Positions 56,741 through 64,000 of a DNA stretch of 64,000 nt are shown here, piece after piece. A program made the translations under genes and the position numbers. A model generated the notes under the pieces. The model was not told where the DNA came from. It worked only from the letters and a program-made list of their open reading frames with translations, and ran no database searches. Within the stretch, counting starts at the first letter, position 1. The number at the start of each line of letters is the position of its first letter. Source of the stretch: Actinocatenispora thailandica (GTDB taxonomy: Bacteria > Actinomycetota > Actinomycetes > Mycobacteriales > Micromonosporaceae); contig NZ_AP023355.1 in the NCBI RefSeq assembly GCF_016865425.1, positions 7,128,198-7,192,197 on the forward strand, given 5' to 3'.

Positions 56741-58003
56741 ATGCGGGTACTGCTGATCGGGACGGGTGGGCGCGAGCACGCGCTGGCGCTGTCACTGGCC
56801 GCCGACCCGGCGGTGGAACTGCTGGTCTGCGCCCCGGGCAACCCGGGGATGGCGGAGGTGGCGGAGCTGCGCGAGGTCGCGGCGACCGACCCGGCCGCGG
56901 TCGCCGCGCTGGCCACCGAGGTCCGCGCCGACCTGGTCGTGGTCGGCCCGGAGGCGCCCCTGGTGGCCGGCGTCGCCGACGCGGTCCGGGCGGCCGGCAT
57001 CGCCTGCTTCGGCCCGTCCGCCGCGGCGGCCCGGCTGGAGGGCTCGAAGGCCTTCGCGAAGGACGTGATGGTCGCCGCGAAGGTACCCACCGCGCGGGCC
57101 CGCAGCTGCGCCGATCGCGGCGCGGTGGCGGCGGCGCTGGACGAGTTCGGCGCGCCGTACGTGGTGAAGAACGACGGGCTGGCCGCCGGCAAGGGCGTGG
57201 TGGTCACCGACGACCGGGACGCGGCGCTGGAGCACGCCGACGGCTGCCTGGCGCCCGCCGACGGCCGCGTCGTGGTGGAGGAGTACCTGGCCGGGCCCGA
57301 GGTGTCGCTGTTCGTGGTCACCGACGGGACGGCCGCGATGCCGCTGCTGCCGGCGCAGGACTTCAAGCGCATCGGCGACGGCGACGCCGGCCCCAACACC
57401 GGCGGCATGGGTGCGTACGCGCCGCTGCCGTGGGCGCCGCCGACGCTCACCGACGACGTGCTGCGCGACGTGGTGCAGCCGCTGCTCGGCGAGCTGCGCG
57501 CCCGCAACGCCCCGTTCAGCGGGCTGCTCTACTGTGGCCTCGCGCTGACCGCGGACGGCCCGAAGGTGATCGAGTTCAACGCCCGGTTCGGCGACCCGGA
57601 GACGCAGGCGGTCCTGCCGCTGCTGACCACCCCGCTGGCCGGCCTGCTGTACGCCGCGGCCACCGGCCGGCTCGCCGAGCATCCGCCGCTGACCTGGCGG
57701 GAGGGCTCCGCGGTGACGGTCGTACTGGCGTCCGCCGGCTACCCGGGTACCCCGGAGACCGGTGCGGTGATCAGCGGCGCCGACGCCCCCGGCGTGGTGC
57801 ACGCGGGTACCGCGCGGCGGGCCGATGGTGCGCTGGTGTCGGCGGGCGGTCGGGTGCTTGCCACGACCGGCACCGGGGTGGATCTCGCCGCCGCCCGCGC
57901 CGCCGCGTACCGGCTGGCCGAGTCGGTGACGATGCCGGGCGGCCAGCGCCGGTCCGACATCGCGCTGGCCGCCGTGCAGGGCACCGTCACGATCCCGCAC
58001 TGA
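56741..58003 (+). CDS. purD: Phosphoribosylamine-glycine ligase (GAR synthetase)
   Basis: 420 residues, ATP-grasp enzyme of purine synthesis that adds glycine to phosphoribosylamine. Motifs: VLLIGTGGREHALALSLA, VVVGPEAPLVAGVADAVR, VVKNDGLAAGKGVVV (ATP-grasp), DFKRIGDGDAGPNTGGMGAY, and EFNARFGDPETQAVL (metal site). Full length for bacterial monofunctional PurD. ATG at 56741. The last five codons and stop (GTCACGATCCCGCACTGA) recur ten times after the gene as an 18-bp array. Confidence 0.98.
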   Translation: MRVLLIGTGGREHALALSLAADPAVELLVCAPGNPGMAEVAELREVAATDPAAVAALATEVRADLVVVGPEAPLVAGVADAVRAAGIACFGPSAAAARLEGSKAFAKDVMVAAKVPTARARSCADRGAVAAALDEFGAPYVVKNDGLAAGKGVVVTDDRDAALEHADGCLAPADGRVVVEEYLAGPEVSLFVVTDGTAAMPLLPAQDFKRIGDGDAGPNTGGMGAYAPLPWAPPTLTDDVLRDVVQPLLGELRARNAPFSGLLYCGLALTADGPKVIEFNARFGDPETQAVLPLLTTPLAGLLYAAATGRLAEHPPLTWREGSAVTVVLASAGYPGTPETGAVISGADAPGVVHAGTARRADGALVSAGGRVLATTGTGVDLAAARAAAYRLAESVTMPGGQRRSDIALAAVQGTVTIPH

Positions 58004-58184
58004 GTCACCGACCCGCGTCGAGTCCCCGTCCCGCGTCGAGTCACCGTCCCGTGCCGAGCCGAGATCCCGCGTCGAGTCACCCGACCCGCGTCGAGTCGAG
58101 ATCCCGCGTCGGGTCCCCGTCCCGCGTCGAGCCGAGATCCCGCGTCGAGTCACCGGTCCCTGTCGAGCCGAGATCGCGTGTCGG
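57986..58184. repeat. 18-bp tandem array starting inside the end of purD
   Basis: Unit 0 (57986-58003) is the coding end with TGA; ten further units follow to 58184, for example GTCCCCGTCCCGCGTCGA at 58022-58039 and 58113-58130. The stop triplet is CGA or CGG in every copy. One unit (58076-58094) has an extra base. The whole 321-bp space before the sigma gene (58004-58324) contains no gene. Confidence 0.93.
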
Positions 58185-58324
58185 CGTCGCCGGTCGACCG
58201 GCGACGCCGTGGCTGCGGTCGGGGTCGTACCCGCCGGCGAGGGTGCCGCGCGGTAGCGGACCCGTCGGTGGATGCCGGCGGGCGGCCCGACCCGGTAGCC
58301 TGCCGTCGTCGGCGGGAGGTGACG

Positions 58325-58810
58325 GTGGACGCGGAGCGCGAGTTCGCGGAGTACTTCGCCGCGCGCGGCCAGGCGATGCGCCGGATGGCGTACGCGCTGT
58401 GCGGCGACTGGCACACCGCCGAGGATCTCGTGCAGTCCACGTTCGTCCGGCTGTACCGGCACTGGCGCACCATCCGCCGGCCCACCGTCGACGCGTACGC
58501 GCGGCGTACCCTGCTCAACCTGTTCCTGTCCCGCCGCCGCGGCGCGTGGCGGGAGCAGGTGGTACCGGAGGTGCCGGAGCGGGTGGCGGCGGCGCCGGGC
58601 ACCGAGGACCGGATCGACCTGGCGCGGGCACTCGCGCTGCTGTCGCCCCGGCAACGCGCCATGGTGGTGCTGCGCTACCTGGAGGACCAGTCGGTCGCCG
58701 AGGTGGCGGAGCTGCTCGGCGTCGCCGAGGGCACCGTGAAGAGCCAGACCGCGCGCGGTGTGCAGGCGCTGCGGACCGCGCTCGGTGATCGGGTGCTGTC
58801 CGGACGATGA
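58325..58810 (+). CDS. ECF sigma factor, SigE-like family
   Basis: 161 residues. Sigma2 (about 12-75: MRRMAYALCGDWHTAEDLVQ, STFVRLYRHWRTI) and sigma4 (about 100-155: LSPRQRAMVVLRYLEDQSVA, GVAEGTVKSQTARGVQAL) domains directly joined. This is the actinomycete SigE-type ECF group that lacks the classical extra domains. GTG at 58325 follows GGGAGG. The stop overlaps the next gene's start (ATGA), and that gene encodes a membrane protein, the usual place for an anti-sigma factor. Confidence 0.92.
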   Translation: MDAEREFAEYFAARGQAMRRMAYALCGDWHTAEDLVQSTFVRLYRHWRTIRRPTVDAYARRTLLNLFLSRRRGAWREQVVPEVPERVAAAPGTEDRIDLARALALLSPRQRAMVVLRYLEDQSVAEVAELLGVAEGTVKSQTARGVQALRTALGDRVLSGR

Positions 58811-60297
58811 CGATGCGTGACGACCTGCCGCACGACCGAGCCGGTGACCCGCCGCCGGGCAGCTGGCATCCGACGGGCCGGATGTCGAGCCGGTGGCATC
58901 CGACGGGCCGGATGTCGAGCCGGTGGCATCCGACGGGCCGGATGTCGAGCCGGTGGCGCCCAGCGGAGGAGCGGTCGACGCTGCACCTCGGGGCCGAGCC
59001 GCCGGACGCCGCCGGTGAACCGTCGTACTCCGGAGCAGAGCCGCCGGACGCCGCCGGTGAACCGTCGTACTCCGGAGCAGAGCCGCTGCACGCCGTCGGC
59101 GAACCCTGGCCCGCCGGGGACGAGCCGCTGCGGGACGCGCTGGACGACTACGTGCGTGCGGGCGAGCCGCCGATGCGGGTCAGCTCCGCCAGCCTGATCG
59201 TCGCCGGCCGGCGGGACCGCCGGCGCCGCCGGCTCGGCGCGCTGGTCGGCACCGCCGCCCTGATGGTGCTGGTGCTGGCCGGTGCGGTGGTCGGCACCTG
59301 GTACCGCACCGGGTCCCGGCCGGCTCCGGCCGAGCGGGGCGGCTCGACGGCGGACCGGCTGGACGCGGCGCTGCGGGCGGCCTTGCCGCACGGATCGGGT
59401 CTGACGCTACGCAGTCTGTACCCGGCCGACGGGAACACGGCGCTGCCGGCCACCGCGGCCGGCTCGGCGACCGCCTGGTACGGCACCTGGGAGTCCACTG
59501 TGGATGGCCGGACCGAGGAGGTCCGGCTGGCGCTGACCTACTCGACCGGGCCGCTGCCGGTGTGCCCGGCCGGGCAGCGGTGCCGGGTCGCACCCGGGCC
59601 GTACGGGACGCGGGTCGCGACCTACACCGCCGGCGACACGCGGTGGGCGACGCAGCTGCGCGGCGCGCATCTCGCGGTGCGGGTCGGCGACCGCAGCACG
59701 ACCGGCCGGTACGGCTACGACCGCGCCGCGCTCACCCGGGCGGCGACGAGCGCCGCGCTCACCGCGCCGGTACCGGCGGCGCTGCGGTCGGCCCGGCCCC
59801 ACCGGCACGGCCCAGCGGCGGGCACCCGGCGGGCAGCACTGGACACCGCGCTGCGGGCCGACCTGCCCGGCGGCGCCGCGCTGCGGGCGTACCGGGCGCC
59901 GGTGCCGCTGGCGGTGTCGGCGGCCGGGCCGAGCCGGCTGCCGGACGCGCGGGCCGGCGCCGCGGACGCCTGGTACGCGGACTGGACGGTGCCCGGCCAG
60001 CCCGGTGCGCCGCGGCTGGCGCTGCTGGTGACGCTGCCCGGCGGCGACCGTCTCGACGCGCGGCAGCTGTGCGCCGCCGCCGGCCCGACCTCGTACTGTC
60101 ACGCTGCGAAAGCGAAGGGTGGCCAGCTGGTCTCGTACGAGGTGCCGGCCGGCGGTGCGGTGGAGCGAGCCGCGGCGCTGCTGCGCCCCGACGGGTCGCG
60201 GGTGCTGCTGACCGAGTCGGTGCTGGCCAGCGTCGACTTCCCGTTCGCCGCGGCCGACCTGGCCGGCGTCGTCACCGATCCCGCGCTGCGAACCTGA
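58807..60297 (+). CDS. Membrane protein coupled to the sigma factor (putative anti-sigma), with duplicated outer domain
   Basis: 496 residues, no family I recognise. The cytoplasmic part (1 to about 150) holds WHPTGRMSS(R) three times (30-bp units) and GAEPPDAAGEPSYS repeats (42-bp units), then a helix LRDALDDYVRAGEPPMRVS typical of the region before anti-sigma membrane helices. One transmembrane helix (about 145-168) precedes an outer region containing two similar domains: each begins LD(A/T)ALRA(A/D)LP, has a conserved AWY..W, and a Cys pair (CPAGQRC; CAAAGPTSYC). ATG at 58807 overlaps the sigma stop. Anti-sigma role is inferred from position. Confidence 0.8.
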   Translation: MTMRDDLPHDRAGDPPPGSWHPTGRMSSRWHPTGRMSSRWHPTGRMSSRWRPAEERSTLHLGAEPPDAAGEPSYSGAEPPDAAGEPSYSGAEPLHAVGEPWPAGDEPLRDALDDYVRAGEPPMRVSSASLIVAGRRDRRRRRLGALVGTAALMVLVLAGAVVGTWYRTGSRPAPAERGGSTADRLDAALRAALPHGSGLTLRSLYPADGNTALPATAAGSATAWYGTWESTVDGRTEEVRLALTYSTGPLPVCPAGQRCRVAPGPYGTRVATYTAGDTRWATQLRGAHLAVRVGDRSTTGRYGYDRAALTRAATSAALTAPVPAALRSARPHRHGPAAGTRRAALDTALRADLPGGAALRAYRAPVPLAVSAAGPSRLPDARAGAADAWYADWTVPGQPGAPRLALLVTLPGGDRLDARQLCAAAGPTSYCHAAKAKGGQLVSYEVPAGGAVERAAALLRPDGSRVLLTESVLASVDFPFAAADLAGVVTDPALRT

Positions 60298-60543
60298 GCC
60301 CGGCGAGCGGGCTGGGCCCCTGCCTGCCGGTACCTCCAAGGGCGACCCGAACATGTCTCCCGCATCACGTCGAGTGACGAACTCGTGTCCGGAGATTTCC
60401 GCTGGTGACCGGGACGCACCCCGCCCTTCCACGTTCTGGTGAAGTGTTCTCAGAGTGTGGGTGGCGAATCTTCCCAGGCGCGGTATCGTCGCTGGCGCTG
60501 CTTTGCTTATCTACAAATCGAACCAGGTGTCGGAGGTAGTGCC
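60298..60543. other. 246-bp intergenic region
   Basis: No gene or terminator is clear. It must hold the promoter of the amidotransferase gene; the stretch at 60440-60530 is less GC-rich than the surroundings. Confidence 0.4.
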
Positions 60544-61326
60544 GTGCGTCGGCCGGTCGTTGGGGTCACCGGATACACCGTCGGGGCTCAGAAGTCCCGC
60601 GAACTCGGCTTCGGCCCGCGCCACCTCGACATCACTCCCGGTACGTATCTCGGCTGGGTGCGCGACTGCGGCATGCTGCCGGTCCCGATTCCTGCGCACT
60701 CTGAGCAACTGCATGACGACTATCTGTCCATGCTGGACGGTTTGGTGCTGACCGGCGGTGCGGACATCGGACCGGAGCTGTACGGCGCGCCGGCGCACCC
60801 GCTGGCCAAGCTGGAACCGCACCGGGACGCGTTCGAGTTCGGGCTGGTCCGCGCCGCGTTCGAGCGCGGCCTGCCGATCCTCGGCATCTGCCGCGGCATG
60901 CAGGTGCTCAACGTCGCGCTCGGCGGCTCGATGCACCAGCACCTGCCGGAACGTTCCGAGGAGCTGGTGCACTCCAGCGAGTTCCGGGACGGCCGCCGGC
61001 ACCCCGACGACATGTGGCAGCCGGCGTACCACGAGGTCACGATCACCGACCCGGCGCTGGCCGCGCTGGCCGGCGCCGAGCAGATCAGCACCAACAGTTA
61101 CCACCACCAGGGCGTCGCCGCGCTCGGGGAGGGACTGTCCGTCGCCGCGCACGCGTCCGACGGCCTGGTCGAGGCGGTCGTCGGAGTCGACCGGCCACTG
61201 CTCGGCGTGCAGTGGCACCCCGAGATGCACACCGCCGCCGACCAGGCCGGCATCGCCCCGTTCCGGTGGCTGGCGAACCAGCTGGCCAGTGCCGTCGCCG
61301 CCGACGAGGTACTCGCCCTGAACTGA
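60544..61326 (+). CDS. Class I glutamine amidotransferase / gamma-glutamyl-GABA hydrolase (PuuD-like)
   Basis: 260 residues, peptidase C26 family. VGVTGYTVGAQKSRELGFGP at the start, LVLTGGADIGPELYG, the nucleophile elbow ILGICRGMQVLNVALGG with the catalytic Cys, and GVQWHPEMH with the catalytic His. PuuD hydrolyses gamma-glutamyl-GABA in putrescine degradation, but the substrate here is not proven. GTG at 60544 follows GGAGGTAG. It lies between the sigma/anti-sigma pair and purB. Confidence 0.9.
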   Translation: MRRPVVGVTGYTVGAQKSRELGFGPRHLDITPGTYLGWVRDCGMLPVPIPAHSEQLHDDYLSMLDGLVLTGGADIGPELYGAPAHPLAKLEPHRDAFEFGLVRAAFERGLPILGICRGMQVLNVALGGSMHQHLPERSEELVHSSEFRDGRRHPDDMWQPAYHEVTITDPALAALAGAEQISTNSYHHQGVAALGEGLSVAAHASDGLVEAVVGVDRPLLGVQWHPEMHTAADQAGIAPFRWLANQLASAVAADEVLALN

Positions 61327-61357
61327 CTCCCGGCGTCGGCGCGACCCGCGGGTCGGG

Positions 61358-61363
61358 GAGAAT
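61358..61363 (+). promoter_or_regulatory. -10 element GAGAAT of purB (leaderless start)
   Basis: GAGAAT ends six bases before the purB GTG; there is no other ribosome site than the overlapping GGGGAG. Confidence 0.45.
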
Positions 61364-61369
61364 GGGGCC

Positions 61370-62845
61370 GTGACTTCAGCGGCGAAACCCCAGGTCCCGA
61401 ACGTGCTGGCGGCGCGGTACGCGTCGGCGGAGCTGGTCCGGCTCTGGTCCCCGGCGTACAAGGTGACGCTGGAACGGCGGCTCTGGCTCGCGGTGCTGAA
61501 GGCGCAGCGCGACCTCGGCGTGAGCGTGCCGGACGGCGTCGTCGAGGCGTACCAGAAGGTGCTCGACGACGTGGACCTCGACTCGATCGCCGAGCGCGAG
61601 CGGGTCACCCGGCACGACGTCAAGGCGCGCATCGAGGAGTTCGTGGCGCTGGCCGGCGAGGGTCGCGAGTCGCCGACCAGCGACTCGCGATCCTCGTTGG
61701 AGCACGTGCACAAGGGGATGACCAGCCGCGACCTGACCGAGAACGTCGAGCAGCTGCAGGTGCGCGACTCGCTCGCGCTGGTCCGGGATCGGGTCGTCGC
61801 CGCGCTGGGCCGGCTGGCCCGCCGCGCCGCGGAGTACCAGACGCTGGTCATGGTCGGCCGCTCGCACAACGTGCCGGCGCAGGCCACCACGCTGGGCAAG
61901 CGGTTCGCCAGCGCCGCCGAGGAACTGCTCGGGGCGTACGCGCGGCTGACCGAGCTGCTCGACCGGTACCCGCTGCGCGGCGTCAAGGGCCCGGTCGGTA
62001 CCGGCGCCGACCAGCTCGACCTGCTCGACGGCGACCCCGGCAAGCTCGCCGAGCTGGAACGCCGGGTCGCCGCGCACCTCGGCTTCGCGCACGTGTTCGA
62101 CTCGGTCGGCCAGGTCTACCCGCGCTCCGTGGACTACGACGCGGTGTCCGCGCTGGTGCACGCCGCCGCGGCGCCGTCGTCGCTGGCCACCACGATCCGG
62201 CTGATGGCCGGCCAGGAGCTCGTCACCGAGGGCTTCAAGGAGGGCCAGGTCGGCTCCTCGGCGATGCCGCACAAGATGAACACCCGCTCCTGCGAGCGGA
62301 TCAACGGCTTCGCCGTCATCCTCCGCGGGTACGCCTCGATGACCGCGGAACTGGCCGGCGGCCAGTGGAACGAGGGCGACGTGTCCTGCTCGGTGGTGCG
62401 CCGGGTCGCGCTGCCGGACGCGTTCTTCGCCGCCGACGGGCTGTTCCAGACGCTGCTGACGGTGCTGGACGAGCTGGGCGCCTACCCGGCCGTCGTCGCC
62501 CGCGAACTCGACCGGTACCTGCCGTTCCTGGCCACCACCAAGATCCTCGTCGCCGCGGTACGCCGGGGCGTCGGCCGGGAGCAGGCGCACGAGGTGATCA
62601 AGGAGCACGCGGTGGCGGTGGCGCTCGCGCTGCGCGGCGAGGCGAGCAGCAACGACCTGTTCGACCGGCTCGCCGCGGACGACCGGCTGCCGCTCACCCG
62701 CGCCGACATCGACGCGCTGGTCGCCGACCCGGCCGCGTTCACCGGGGCGGCGGTCGCCCAGGTCGACGCGGTACTGGCGCGAGTCCGGCCGATCCTCGAC
62801 GCGCATCCGGAGGCCGCCGCCTACACCCCCGCCCCGATCCTCTGA
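61370..62845 (+). CDS. purB: Adenylosuccinate lyase
   Basis: 491 residues, cytosolic tetramer acting twice in purine synthesis (SAICAR to AICAR, adenylosuccinate to AMP). Motifs: HVHKGMTSRDLTENV, MVGRSHNVPAQATTLGKRF (catalytic His), and the fumarase-superfamily signature GSSAMPHKMN. Length and sequence are of the longer actinobacterial type. GTG at 61370. Its 3' end overlaps the antiparallel membrane-protein gene by 25 bases. In related actinomycetes purB is often followed by purC and purS; here the purC position is disrupted. Confidence 0.97.
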   Translation: MTSAAKPQVPNVLAARYASAELVRLWSPAYKVTLERRLWLAVLKAQRDLGVSVPDGVVEAYQKVLDDVDLDSIAERERVTRHDVKARIEEFVALAGEGRESPTSDSRSSLEHVHKGMTSRDLTENVEQLQVRDSLALVRDRVVAALGRLARRAAEYQTLVMVGRSHNVPAQATTLGKRFASAAEELLGAYARLTELLDRYPLRGVKGPVGTGADQLDLLDGDPGKLAELERRVAAHLGFAHVFDSVGQVYPRSVDYDAVSALVHAAAAPSSLATTIRLMAGQELVTEGFKEGQVGSSAMPHKMNTRSCERINGFAVILRGYASMTAELAGGQWNEGDVSCSVVRRVALPDAFFAADGLFQTLLTVLDELGAYPAVVARELDRYLPFLATTKILVAAVRRGVGREQAHEVIKEHAVAVALALRGEASSNDLFDRLAADDRLPLTRADIDALVADPAAFTGAAVAQVDAVLARVRPILDAHPEAAAYTPAPIL

Positions 62846-63315
62846 CGCTCCGCCCGCACAGACTGCCGCCAGACGATCATGATGTGCGCGAACGCCAACA
62901 CGAACAGGCTGCTGGACAGCAACGCGGTGAGCACGCCGGTGGGCGTGAGTGGTGCCCACTTGCCGTCGAGGGTCCAGGTGCCGGCCCGGCCGAAGAGCAT
63001 CGCGGCGAGAAACCCGGTCGGGAACAGGATCGCCACCAGGTGACCCCGGTTCGGCGCCCGCCGCGGCACCGCGACGGCCAGCAACATGACCGCCGCCAGC
63101 AGGCACAGCAGCATCGGCACCGCCCAGCTGTACCGGTCGTGCGCGTCGTGCCAGAGGCTGCCATGCCGGGTGACCGTGACCTCGCCGTCGAACCGCTCCG
63201 CGCTGGGGCCGAACGGCGGGCGGAAGCTCAGCGTCACCAGGCCGGCCGCGCCGACCCCGTACGCCACGCGGATCCACGCCGCCGCAACCGTCAGTTCGTT
63301 TCTTAGCGGTGCCAT
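62821..63315 (-). CDS. Four-helix membrane protein, unknown function
   Basis: 164 residues with four transmembrane helices (about 8-28, 63-83, 90-110 and 125-150) and a 30-residue outer loop after the first. No family recognised. ATG at 63315 follows GAGGAAG. It is antiparallel to purB, overlapping its last 25 bases, and sits just upstream of the purC remnant, so its arrival or a deletion next to it may have removed the purC 5' end. Confidence 0.75.
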   Translation of the reverse strand: MAPLRNELTVAAAWIRVAYGVGAAGLVTLSFRPPFGPSAERFDGEVTVTRHGSLWHDAHDRYSWAVPMLLCLLAAVMLLAVAVPRRAPNRGHLVAILFPTGFLAAMLFGRAGTWTLDGKWAPLTPTGVLTALLSSSLFVLAFAHIMIVWRQSVRAERQRIGAGV

Positions 63316-63389
63316 GTCACTTCCTCGTCGCGGGGTCCAGGCAAGTCTCTCAGCGAGGCGCAACACATCGGACAGACGCGGACGAACGG

Positions 63390-63713
63390 CTCCGCCGCGG
63401 TGCGGCGGTCTGCGAGCCGCGCGGCATCATCCTGGCGGACACGAAGGTCGAGTGGGGTGGCGACGCGGACGGCGCCCTGCGGCTCGCCGACGAGGTACCG
63501 AAGCCGGACTCGTCGCGGTTCTGGCCGGCCGAGACGTGGCGGCCGGGCCGGGCGCAGCCCTCGTACGACAAGCAGCCGTTGCGGGACTGGCTGGAGTCGT
63601 CCGGATGGGACAAGAAGGCGCCCGGGCCGGAACTGCCGGACGAGGTCGTCGCTGCCACCCGGGACCGCTACGTGGGCGGTTTCGAGCGAATCACCGGCGC
63701 CAGGTCCGAGTGA
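63390..63713 (+). pseudogene. purC: 3' remnant of SAICAR synthetase gene (purC)
   Basis: About 108 codons homologous to the C-terminal third of PurC: RRGAAVCEPRGIILADTKVE, LADEVPKPDSSRFWPAETWR, PGRAQPSYDKQPLRDWL and ATRDRYVGGFERITG. The usual enzyme is about 290 residues; the N-terminal ATP-binding two thirds are absent, and the 75 bases before 63390 do not continue the homology. An open frame from ATG at 63309 runs into it, but its first 27 residues are not PurC-like. No activity is expected. An intact purC must lie elsewhere unless the assembly is wrong. Confidence 0.85.
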
Positions 63714-63817
63714 GCCGCCCGACCCTCGCCGCGGCGGGCCCGGCGTTTCCGGCGTTGCCGCACCGTATCGGCCGGTTTCCCGGGTCGGCCGGCGACGGGG
63801 CGAGGTAGCCGGCGAGA

Positions 63818-63823
63818 TACGCT
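63818..63823 (+). promoter_or_regulatory. -10 element TACGCT upstream of purS
   Basis: TACGCT, 42 bases before the purS GTG, which has a normal AGGAG ribosome site; a leadered promoter for the purS(QL) group. Confidence 0.4.
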
Positions 63824-63865
63824 GAGCGCGCTCGTGCCCGGCAACTATTTCGACAGGAGCGTCGC

Positions 63866-64000
63866 GTGGCTCGCGTGGTCGTCGACGTCATGCTCAAACC
63901 CGAGATTCTCGATCCCGCCGGTCAGGCGGTCGCGGGCGCGCTGCCCCGGCTGGGTGTCACCGACGTCGCCTCGGTGCGGATCGGCAAGCGGGTCGAGATC
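63866..64000 (+). CDS. purS: Phosphoribosylformylglycinamidine synthase subunit PurS (cut by window edge)
   Basis: First 45 codons of PurS, the small subunit that with PurQ and PurL forms FGAM synthase. ARVVVDVMLKPEILDPAGQA and VTDVASVRIGKRVEI are the typical strand and KxxE/RIGK motifs of the about 80-residue protein. GTG at 63866 follows CAGGAG. purQ and purL are expected beyond the window. Preceded by the purC remnant. Confidence 0.93.
   Translation, partial: MARVVVDVMLKPEILDPAGQAVAGALPRLGVTDVASVRIGKRVEI

Noticed and set aside
57986-58184. CRISPR-like array
   Set aside because: Units are contiguous (18 bp) without unique spacers and no cas genes are nearby; it is a plain tandem repeat. 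The same holds for the other arrays.
63309-63713. Novel small protein gene after purB
   Set aside because: From about 63390 it is plainly the C-terminal part of PurC; the upstream part is unrelated, so remnant is the better call.

Overview
The window is 64 kb of very GC-rich DNA with many GTG starts, GTGA/ATGA stop-start overlaps, tightly packed short operons and many TetR/ArsR/HxlR regulators. This points to an actinomycete. The bifunctional-type Dcd, HspR-type heat-shock control, DUF3151, AmrS/AmrB and the SCO5717-like ATPase fit a Micromonosporaceae-type organism. The genus cannot be fixed from sequence alone; an Actinocatenispora-like genome is only a guess. I see no plasmid, phage, IS element, CRISPR array, rRNA or tRNA: this is ordinary chromosome rich in housekeeping genes.

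Layout. 0-2.3 kb: an MFS exporter (cut by the left edge) and its winged-helix regulator behind a palindromic operator, then divergent dcd. 2.5-6.5 kb: two tandem secreted amidases with an N-terminal lysozyme-like domain. 6.6-13.5 kb (minus strand): a DUF2254 protein, then an operon of a large Fe-S membrane reductase (Rv0338c-like), a membrane-anchored protein and two CNNM/CBS (HlyC/CorC-type) proteins. 13.9-19.2 kb: a Micromonosporaceae-type hypothetical and dnaK-grpE-dnaJ-hspR behind an HspR operator (HAIR). 19.4-22.2 kb: two small MT0933-like proteins and a KhtTU-type K+/H+ antiporter. 22.3-28.2 kb: regulator/efflux/oxidoreductase sets with visible operators. 28.4-31.1 kb: clpB with a second HAIR. 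31.2-35.8 kb: two small membrane proteins, an SDR, pyrE, an LD-carboxypeptidase and a metalloid-type ArsR. 35.9-44.8 kb: a tail-anchored repeat protein, DedA, a DUF3533 protein, a PHP metallohydrolase, a secreted phytase-like protein, an AKR/TetR pair and a membrane protein. 44.9-50.9 kb: amrS-amrB, fba, a phosphatase fusion and DUF3151. 51.1-55.1 kb: ABM/HxlR, a ParA-like ATPase and a degenerate diacylglycerol-kinase-like protein. 55.3-64 kb: purA, purD, an ECF sigma factor with its membrane partner, a class I glutamine amidotransferase, purB, a 3' remnant of purC, and purS (cut by the right edge).

How it works together. Nucleotide synthesis (dcd, pyrE, purA/D/B/S) and protein quality control (dnaK operon, clpB under shared HspR control) are interleaved with transport and stress functions. 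The set dcd, Rv0338c-like, dnaK-hspR, purA, DUF3151, fba, dedA, pyrE and clpB are all neighbours in the Mycobacterium tuberculosis Rv0321-Rv0384c interval, which suggests an old actinobacterial neighbourhood.

Most notable signals: (1) several downstream tandem repeats whose first unit is the last codons plus stop codon of the preceding gene (purD, pyrE, an MFS gene, an MT0933-like gene, a tail-anchored protein gene); (2) a -10 hexamer exactly 6 or 7 nt before the start codon in about ten genes, which marks leaderless mRNAs; (3) a truncated purC between purB and purS; (4) matched operators that tie regulators to their targets.
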